A DNA stretch of 9,445 nucleotides from Thermoflexales bacterium (GTDB lineage Bacteria; Chloroflexota; Anaerolineae; Fen-1058), in contig JADGQE010000134.1 of the NCBI GenBank assembly GCA_017882055.1, positions 1-9,445 of the forward strand, read 5' to 3'. The position numbers were made by a program, and so were the translations under genes. The notes beneath the pieces are model-generated. The model did not search any database. It had not been told where the DNA came from and saw only the letters and a program-made list of their open reading frames with translations. Shown piece by piece: positions 1-5,206 of the stretch. Position 1 is the first letter of the stretch, and every line of letters starts with the position of its first letter.

Positions 1-8
1 GCGGCCCA

Positions 9-97
9 GGCCATGTCCCGTGCCATGCACGGGTGGCCCGCCAGGCGCCGGCGCACTGCGCCGGACATGGGCGGAATCTCTACCACTGTCGTAGAGA
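9..97. other. Cluster of three short hairpins (possible structured RNA or REP-like element, copy A)
   Basis: Three inverted repeats follow each other: 17-23 with 27-33 (7-bp stem, loop CAT), 48-54 with 58-64 (7-bp stem, loop ACT), and 77-83 with 91-97 (7-bp stem, 7-nt loop). The first stem can be lengthened by pairing 9-13 with 34-38, leaving a 3-nt bulge at 14-16. A competing fold pairs 11-18 with 63-70 (8 perfect base pairs), which would close a branched structure around the first two hairpins. No T-run follows any of them, so a simple intrinsic terminator is not supported. I do not recognise a known RNA family. The left edge of the window may cut a longer element. Confidence 0.5.
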
Positions 98-150
98 CCT
101 CTCGCTATGCTCGGGGTGACACCGTAAATCAACTCGGAAACCGCTCTAGG

Positions 151-204
151 TCAATTAGGCAATTGGTGATTGGGCAATTGGTAATTAGGCAATTGGTAAT
201 TGGG
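151..204. repeat. 15-bp tandem repeat, about 3.5 copies
   Basis: Three full units lie at 160-174, 175-189 and 190-204, preceded by a partial unit from 151. The unit reads CAATTGGTAATTGGG with A/G changes at a few positions. Each unit looks like a 7-bp plus an 8-bp half (GGTAATT and GGGCAATT), so the array resembles the other short-unit arrays in this window. An 11-bp stretch at 172-182 is the exact reverse complement of 327-337, so this array and the one before the first gene belong to one family in opposite orientations. The array is AT-rich compared with its surroundings. Confidence 0.85.
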
Positions 205-248
205 CCGCTTCGCGTGGTTGACTGATTAACCAACACCTGCCCTGCTCC

Positions 249-289
249 GGCCCATGTCCTCAGCCACTAGGCTGAGGTGGGCCACCAGG
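249..289. repeat. Hairpin element, copy B (related to 8-45)
   Basis: A perfect 8-bp stem (258-265 with 270-277, loop ACTA) sits on a second stem (249-254 with 278-283) separated by a 3-nt bulge TGT. The same architecture is seen at 9-38. The 5' shoulder (CCATGTCC) and the 14-nt 3' shoulder (276-289 against 32-45, 12 of 14 identical) are shared between the two copies. The upper stem has a different sequence in each copy but remains perfectly paired. Function is unknown; it lies about 65 nt upstream of the first gene and could be in its leader. Confidence 0.6.
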
Positions 290-306
290 TGCAGCGCGGT
301 GCAAGG

Positions 307-338
307 GTTGACCAGCTGACCAGTTGACCAATTGCCCA
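307..338. repeat. 8-bp tandem repeat, 4 copies, in the leader of the deacetylase gene
   Basis: The units are GTTGACCA (307-314), GCTGACCA (315-322), GTTGACCA (323-330) and ATTGCCCA (331-338). The array ends 5 nt before the Shine-Dalgarno of the first gene. The segment 327-337 can pair with 172-182 in the upstream 15-bp array (11 bp perfect), which would fold the region between them into a large loop containing hairpin copy B. Confidence 0.8.
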
Positions 339-342
339 CCCT

Positions 343-347
343 GGAGG
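343..347 (+). promoter_or_regulatory. Ribosome binding site of the deacetylase gene
   Basis: GGAGG followed by a 5-nt spacer and ATG at 353. This decides the start: the TTG at 332 in the same frame lies inside the 8-bp repeat and has no such site. Confidence 0.8.
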
Positions 348-352
348 CAAAC

Positions 353-1210
353 ATGGCAACCAAACTCATCGTCAACGCCGACGATTTTGGCCGCACGCAC
401 AGCGTGAGCGAAGGCATTCTGCGTGCTCACAAAGAAGGCATTGTGACCAGTACGACGGCGATGATGAACATGCCCGGCGTGGCACACGATTTGCAGAAGG
501 CCAAAGCCGAAGCGCCGGATCTGGGCATGGGCGTGCATCTCAACTTCACGGTCGGCCGGCCGCTGCTGCCGGTCGAATGGGTCGGGTCGCTTGTCAATGA
601 GCAGGGTCACTTGTTGTCGCAGGAAGTGATTCAAGCCAATCCCGCCCGCCTTGATCCCGATGAGCTGAAGTCTGAGCTTAAGTCGCAGATCAGCACCTTC
701 AATAATGTGATGGGCCGCGCGCCCGATCATCTGGACGTGCATCACTTTGTCCACATCCATCCTCATCTGTTCGCCGTCTATCTCGATCTCGCGACGGAGT
801 TCAACCTTCCGGTTCGCGTTCCGTTTCCGCGCACCGCAGCTGCTTTTGCCGCTGTCGATGGGCTGCCGGGCCTGGCCGGCGGCATGTCGAAGGCCAGACT
901 GGAGCCCTTGCTGCTTGAAGATTGGCGGCTGCTCGCGAAGCGCACGATCCGATCGACCGATCACTGCCAGTTGGGTTTCTATGGCGAAGGCGCGACCCTG
1001 GCAAACTTGCTGGGCTTGCTTGATGCGCTGCCAGACGGTGTGACCGAGTTGATGACGCATCCCGGTCTGGCCGACGATGTGCTTCGGACTGAGTCCGGTT
1101 ACAGCCTCGAGCGCGAGCAGGAAATGGCGATTCTTACTCATCCAACTGTAAAAGCCCGCATCAAAGAACTGGATATTGAGTTAGTTACATTTGCTGCATT
1201 GAAAGCATGA
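353..1210 (+). CDS. ChbG/YdjC-family carbohydrate deacetylase
   Basis: The 285-residue product fits the usual size of the ChbG/YdjC (PF04794) metal-dependent deacetylases, which remove the acetyl group from N-acetylated sugars such as chitooligosaccharides or N-acetylglucosaminyl lipids. The family signatures are in order: NADDFG at residues 8-13 (D10, D11), GVHLN with H62, a His-rich block at 125-138 (H126, H130, H131, H134, H136), PVR at 153-155, and a C-terminal MTHPG with H236. These supply the metal-binding and catalytic residues in the family. No signal peptide or membrane segment is visible, so it is probably cytoplasmic. It precedes the glycosyltransferases by 91 bp and may be in the same transcript; its substrate is probably an intermediate of the glycan they build, which is inference. 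Hopanoid-type deacetylases (HpnK) belong to the same superfamily, but no hopanoid gene is nearby. Confidence 0.88.
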   Translation: MATKLIVNADDFGRTHSVSEGILRAHKEGIVTSTTAMMNMPGVAHDLQKAKAEAPDLGMGVHLNFTVGRPLLPVEWVGSLVNEQGHLLSQEVIQANPARLDPDELKSELKSQISTFNNVMGRAPDHLDVHHFVHIHPHLFAVYLDLATEFNLPVRVPFPRTAAAFAAVDGLPGLAGGMSKARLEPLLLEDWRLLAKRTIRSTDHCQLGFYGEGATLANLLGLLDALPDGVTELMTHPGLADDVLRTESGYSLEREQEMAILTHPTVKARIKELDIELVTFAALKA

Positions 1211-1287
1211 CGAGGTCAGGCCGGCAGCCCAATTCTACAGGGACGGTCTCGGTGACCCTCTATCCATGGGTGATCTAATCGGGGCTG

Positions 1288-1293
1288 AAGGGA
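1288..1293 (+). promoter_or_regulatory. Likely ribosome binding site of the PTPS-related gene
   Basis: AAGGGA with an 8-nt spacer to the ATG at 1302. The in-frame ATG at 1266, 12 codons upstream, has no comparable purine-rich site, so 1302 is preferred. Apart from this site the 1211-1301 gap holds only a weak GGTC/GACC inverted repeat (about 1246-1258), too short to call a terminator. Confidence 0.5.
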
Positions 1294-1301
1294 TCAACCC
1301 A

Positions 1302-4043
1302 ATGGCCGCGCAGGACCATCGCTTCTGCCGGCAGCATCGCACGCGCGAGGCGGCGCCGTGGTTGTGCGTTGCGTTGATCACGTTCATCGCCGTTCAGCCG
1401 CTGTTCGGCCAGCCGCCGCGCGGCGCGGATACGTTCGTTCACTTTTATCGCGTGCCGGTCATCAACTCGCTGCTTCAACAGGGTGTCCTCTTTTCGCGCT
1501 GGTCCCCCGATCTGGTCTTTGGTTATGGTTATCCGCTATTCAATTTTTATCCGCCGTTGACGGCCTACGTGCTGACTCTGACTTACTGGCTCTCGGGACA
1601 GAACGCACTGATCGGTTGGAATGTTGCTTTTGGCCTGGCCCTGGTCTTGACCAGTTTGGGGATGTTTGGGTTGGGCCGTAGACTATTTGGCAACATGGGT
1701 GGCATCGTTGCGACAGCGGCTTATACCTTATCACCGTATGTGATCTACCAGACGTTTGAACGGAGCAGCCTGTCAAATGCGTGGGCGCTGGCTTGCCTGC
1801 CGTATGCGGTCTGGGCGATGGTCGAACTGGTGACCAGGCCCGGTGTGCGTCGAGGTGCCTGGGTAGCGATTGTAGTTGCGGCTGTTTTTCTATTGCACAC
1901 ATCGACCAGTGTATTGATGATAGGCCCGTTGGCGGCGGCTGGTCTGGCGATTGCGTTTGGAGTTAACCGGCGGTTCGCGCTTCGACGTTTCTGGCCGGTC
2001 GGCCTGGCGATTCTGCTTGGACTGGCATTGTCAGCGTTTGTCTGGCTGCCGGCTCTGTCTGAAATTCAATTCACGCGCTATCAAGATGCGGCACGCGGCG
2101 CCGAATTAATCTTTGCCAATCTGCTGCAGTGGCCACAACCTGTCATCGATCGAATGGCCAATCCCGATTTGCCGATGTCAGTTGGAATATTGCAGCTGGT
2201 CCTCGGGCTGACCGGTTCGGGCGCGGCGATTGTGGTCTGGATTACTCAGCGACGATCGTCCCGACCGGAAGCGTTCGCGGGCTTGATCGCCTTAAGCGGC
2301 TTGATGGCCTTAAGCGGATTGTTTTTTGCGACAGCCGCTTCCAGTTGGTTATGGAAGAATTGGTCGCTCCTGAGCGTCTTTCAATTTCCTGTGCGCTGGC
2401 TCGATCTGCCTGCGTTTTGGTTGGCGTTGCCGTGCGGTTGGATGGCGCAACGTCTTATCGCCCGGTCAGGTTGGCGGATCGTGCTGGGCACGGTCGGCCT
2501 GATTGTTTTAGTCGCGAATGCGTTGCCCTACTTGTATCCGCTGCGCTGGGAAACTGCTTTACCGGTTCAACCGACGTTGGATGATCAAACACGGCAAGCG
2601 CAGATCCAATATGGTATGTATGGTCTGACCAGCTGGGGCGAATACGCTCCGGCGACCGTTAAAGCGTTGCCGGCCGCCGTGCCGTTCCCTGGCGCCGATT
2701 TGGGAGCAACGTTAGATCAGAAACTCAAGCGTGCTGACCTGCCGGCGGATGCGGTGCTGAGTGCGGTCGGCGGACCGACGAATGCTCGTGTTCAACTGAA
2801 TTTGACTCAACCCAGGACCCTGACCTTCTACACTTTCTATTTTCCAGGCTGGATGGCAGAATTGGATAATCGTTCCATCGCGATCGGCCCGGACGAGGCC
2901 GGCCTGATCAAGGTGAATGTGCCGCCGGGTCAGCACACTCTATCGATCTATTTTGGTGAAACACCGGTGCGACTGATATCCGACCTGGCCTCAATCAGTG
3001 CGGCCGTTTTGATCGGACTGGCGTTGCTGGTGCCTGACCGCTTCGTTGCTCTAAAGCCTGAGTTAGTCGATCAGCCCGATCGGGTTGTCTCTGTGCCCGA
3101 TCGGACTTCTTCGACGATGGCGATCTGGTGCGTGGTGTTGGGCGTCCTGGTTTTGGCCAAAGTCGCGTGGTTCGATCGCGTTGATTCACCCATGGTGCAG
3201 CATGTTTCGAATGGTCAGGTTCCCGGCGCGACCGTTCCGGCGTTGAGTGACTTCGGGGGTGAATTGAAACTGCTCGGCTATCGCTGGGATGCACCCGATC
3301 GACTGAATCTCTACTGGCAGGCCGAGCGCGTGCCCGGTCGAGACTATCGTGTTGAGGTGATGCTCACCGATGCGCGCGGTGTGCCGAGTGGAAAAGTGAT
3401 CCACACTTCGCCGGGCTACATGTTGACCTCGCGATGGGAAACAGGTCAACTCGTTCGCGATGATTACGTGCTGCCCTTGGACGAATCGCAACGTCCGATC
3501 GGTTATCATTTGACGGTAGCCGTTCTTGATCCCGCAAACAAGCGGCCTCTGGTTCTCATCGATTCGCTTGACGCCGTGCAGTCGGCGGCGCTGGGCGGGA
3601 CCAAACTGGTTCCAACCTCGAAATCGGATGTTGCGTCGATGGCGTCGATCGGTGCGCAATTCGACGGCCAGCTTGAACTTGAGCGAGCGACCCTGCCTGA
3701 TCAGATTTCGGCAGGTGCGACTTTGTCGGTCACGTTGCTGTGGCGATCGATTGCGGCTACCTCGATCGACTACACGGTGTTTGTCCATTTGATCGATGAA
3801 CACGGCGCGCTGGTTGCCACGGGCGATGGTCAACCGCGCAATGGCTTGTATCCCACTTCGTTCTGGTCTTCGGGTGAGCAAATCTTGGACGAGCACAGTT
3901 GGTCCTTGCAGGTGACGCCCGGCGATTATCGAGTAGAAGTGGGAGTCTATCGTTTGGACACGGGTGAACGTTTGATAACCGCTAACGGCGCGGATCACAT
4001 TGTGCTCGAAACGCTGCACGTCACTCCGGCGAACTCGCCATGA
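1302..4043 (+). CDS. Large membrane protein, PTPS-related (GT-C-like), with two C-terminal beta-rich modules
   Basis: The product is 913 residues (925 if the ATG at 1266 is used). The N-terminal half is a multi-pass membrane region whose opening matches the 6-pyruvoyl-tetrahydropterin synthase-related membrane family (PF10131): a first helix at about 16-36, an acidic residue in the first outer loop (GADT, D43), then RWSPDLVFGYGYPLFNFYPP at about 66-85. These proteins resemble GT-C glycosyltransferases, but their reaction is not established. About 420-555 looks extracytoplasmic, with the FYFPGW and VPPGQH strands seen in YfhO-like proteins, followed by helices near 555-577 and 604-624. Residues about 640-910 hold two beta-sandwich-like modules, the second with YTVFVHL and PGDYRVEVGVYRLDTG. 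The same module type ends the protein of 5203-7890. The stop overlaps the next start (ATGA). The PTPS name does not mean pterin synthesis here. Long antisense frames over this gene are shadows. Confidence 0.82.
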   Translation: MAAQDHRFCRQHRTREAAPWLCVALITFIAVQPLFGQPPRGADTFVHFYRVPVINSLLQQGVLFSRWSPDLVFGYGYPLFNFYPPLTAYVLTLTYWLSGQNALIGWNVAFGLALVLTSLGMFGLGRRLFGNMGGIVATAAYTLSPYVIYQTFERSSLSNAWALACLPYAVWAMVELVTRPGVRRGAWVAIVVAAVFLLHTSTSVLMIGPLAAAGLAIAFGVNRRFALRRFWPVGLAILLGLALSAFVWLPALSEIQFTRYQDAARGAELIFANLLQWPQPVIDRMANPDLPMSVGILQLVLGLTGSGAAIVVWITQRRSSRPEAFAGLIALSGLMALSGLFFATAASSWLWKNWSLLSVFQFPVRWLDLPAFWLALPCGWMAQRLIARSGWRIVLGTVGLIVLVANALPYLYPLRWETALPVQPTLDDQTRQAQIQYGMYGLTSWGEYAPATVKALPAAVPFPGADLGATLDQKLKRADLPADAVLSAVGGPTNARVQLNLTQPRTLTFYTFYFPGWMAELDNRSIAIGPDEAGLIKVNVPPGQHTLSIYFGETPVRLISDLASISAAVLIGLALLVPDRFVALKPELVDQPDRVVSVPDRTSSTMAIWCVVLGVLVLAKVAWFDRVDSPMVQHVSNGQVPGATVPALSDFGGELKLLGYRWDAPDRLNLYWQAERVPGRDYRVEVMLTDARGVPSGKVIHTSPGYMLTSRWETGQLVRDDYVLPLDESQRPIGYHLTVAVLDPANKRPLVLIDSLDAVQSAALGGTKLVPTSKSDVASMASIGAQFDGQLELERATLPDQISAGATLSVTLLWRSIAATSIDYTVFVHLIDEHGALVATGDGQPRNGLYPTSFWSSGEQILDEHSWSLQVTPGDYRVEVGVYRLDTGERLITANGADHIVLETLHVTPANSP
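2280..2315 (+). repeat. 18-bp tandem duplication inside a membrane segment
   Basis: Units 2280-2297 and 2298-2315 are identical at 17 of 18 bases and encode GLIALS followed by GLMALS in a transmembrane helix of the PTPS-related protein. The duplication keeps the frame. Confidence 0.8.
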
Positions 4044-5206
4044 GAATCGGACTGATCACGGGCGAATATCCGCCGATGCAGGGTGGCGTGGGTGACTTCA
4101 CGCGCGAACTGGCCCATGCGCTGATTGCATTGGGCCCTACGGCGCACGTCATCACACGCCGGAGCAGCCAGGCGGAATCACTTGAAGACGGTGTGACGGT
4201 CCATCGCGTCATCGACTCATGGGGGGCGCGCTGTTGGCGGCAAATTGCTTCGGTGGTGCAGCAGTATGATCTAGCCGTGTTGAATGTTCAATATGAACCG
4301 GCGGCTTATTCGATGCAAATTGGCATCAACTTGCTGCCGACTCGAACAGCGCGCGCGTGGGTCAAATGTCCGATCGTGACGACTTTTCACGATTTGCTGG
4401 TGCCGTACCTTTTTCCCGGTGCCGGACCGCTGCGCCGAAAAGTCGTCGATTATCTGGCGCGGCACAGCGACGCTGTTATTGCGACCAACGAAGAAGATCG
4501 CGCCAGGCTCGCCCGCTTCCAACTTCCAGCTTCTAACCTCCAACTTATTCCCATCGGCAGCAACATCGATCCCGTGCGAATGGGCGAATTTGATCCGATT
4601 GTCGAGCGTGCTCGCTGGCGAGTGCCGCCGGGCGAGTCTTTGATTGGTTACTTTGGTTTCTTGAATTTGAGCAAGGGTGGCGAAGTGCTGATGCTCGCAC
4701 TCAAAGCGTTGATCGAGGCGGGTGTTCCGGCTAAACTGTTGTTGATCGGCGGGCGGACCGGCGCGAGTGATCCAACCAATGCCGAATATGCAGCTCAGGT
4801 CGAGCAGCTGATCGCCTCGCTCGATTTGAAAGATCGTGTTGTTGCGACAGGTTACCTCGACGCGGCTGGTGTGTCGCGGGCTTTGATGGCATGTGATGTG
4901 TGCGCCTTGCCCTATCTCGATGGCGCCTCGCTACGGCGCGGAAGTCTGTTGGCGGCGATCGCGCACGGACGGGCCATCGTCACGACGGCACCCCTGTTTC
5001 CGATCGACGGGCTTGCTCACCATGAATCGGCTATGTTTGTGCCGCCGAACGATCCGCCGGCGCTGGCGAATGCGATCCGACAAGTGCTGATCGATTCCGA
5101 TTTGCGAAGCCGGCTTGAACGCGGCGCACGCGCAGCAGCTCAGTTGTATACGTGGGATCGCATCGCGGCGCGGACGGTTGAAGTCTATCAGAGTGTGTTG
5201 CCATGA
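4040..5206 (+). CDS. GT4-type (GT-B fold) glycosyltransferase
   Basis: This 388-residue protein has the normal length of a GT4 enzyme, which transfers a sugar from a nucleotide-sugar donor, usually on the cytoplasmic face of the membrane. The N-terminal domain opens with GEYPPMQGGVGDF (8-20), the glycine-rich acceptor-side loop, and the hinge region carries LIPIGSNID (169-177). The donor-side domain has GYFGFLNLSKGG (203-214, K212) and ATGYLD (269-274). The usual GT4 E-x7-E motif is not present: by position the block DGASLRRGSLLAAIAHG (294-310) replaces it, with Ser297 and Ala305 where the glutamates are expected. No membrane segment is evident. It starts by ATGA overlap with the upstream gene and has no clear Shine-Dalgarno, so it probably depends on translational coupling. 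Residues 160-169 are encoded by a 7-bp tandem repeat. Donor and acceptor cannot be deduced. Confidence 0.88.
   Translation: MRIGLITGEYPPMQGGVGDFTRELAHALIALGPTAHVITRRSSQAESLEDGVTVHRVIDSWGARCWRQIASVVQQYDLAVLNVQYEPAAYSMQIGINLLPTRTARAWVKCPIVTTFHDLLVPYLFPGAGPLRRKVVDYLARHSDAVIATNEEDRARLARFQLPASNLQLIPIGSNIDPVRMGEFDPIVERARWRVPPGESLIGYFGFLNLSKGGEVLMLALKALIEAGVPAKLLLIGGRTGASDPTNAEYAAQVEQLIASLDLKDRVVATGYLDAAGVSRALMACDVCALPYLDGASLRRGSLLAAIAHGRAIVTTAPLFPIDGLAHHESAMFVPPNDPPALANAIRQVLIDSDLRSRLERGARAAAQLYTWDRIAARTVEVYQSVLP
4516..4546 (+). repeat. 7-bp tandem repeat inside the GT4 gene
   Basis: Four units plus a CTT remnant: CTTCCAA (4516), CTTCCAG (4523), CTTCTAA (4530), CCTCCAA (4537). They encode residues F160 to L169 of the GT4 protein, just before the conserved IPIG strand. 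The reading frame is undisturbed and the encoded stretch (FQLPASNLQL) still looks like the loop plus strand expected there. Confidence 0.8.

Noticed and set aside
17..97. Hairpins as intrinsic terminators or a known riboswitch
   Set aside because: No T-run follows any stem, and I could not match cobalamin, T-box or other common riboswitch core sequences.
1..225. Open frame on the + strand across the left edge, ending at 225
   Set aside because: It runs through the hairpins and the 15-bp tandem repeat (giving RQLVIGQLVI-type sequence), has no Shine-Dalgarno and matches no family I know. A tail of an upstream gene cannot be fully excluded.
307..338. TTGACC boxes resembling a -35 promoter element
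   Set aside because: They are units of the 8-bp repeat and no -10 box lies at the right distance.
151..338. Possible CRISPR array from the repeated units upstream of the first gene
   Set aside because: Units are 8-15 bp and directly adjacent, with no spacers.
260..1141. 293-codon open frame on the minus strand opposite the deacetylase gene
   Set aside because: The + strand carries all the ChbG/YdjC motifs. The antisense product is rich in His, Arg and Gln without recognisable domains, typical of a shadow frame.
3186..4019. 277-codon open frame on the minus strand opposite the end of the PTPS-related gene
   Set aside because: The sense frame continues into conserved beta modules and couples to the next gene. 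The antisense product is Arg-rich and without motifs.
1302..4043. Pterin biosynthesis role suggested by the PTPS-related family name
   Set aside because: The protein is a multi-pass membrane protein with beta-rich tails and lies among glycosyltransferases; the family name reflects an old annotation.
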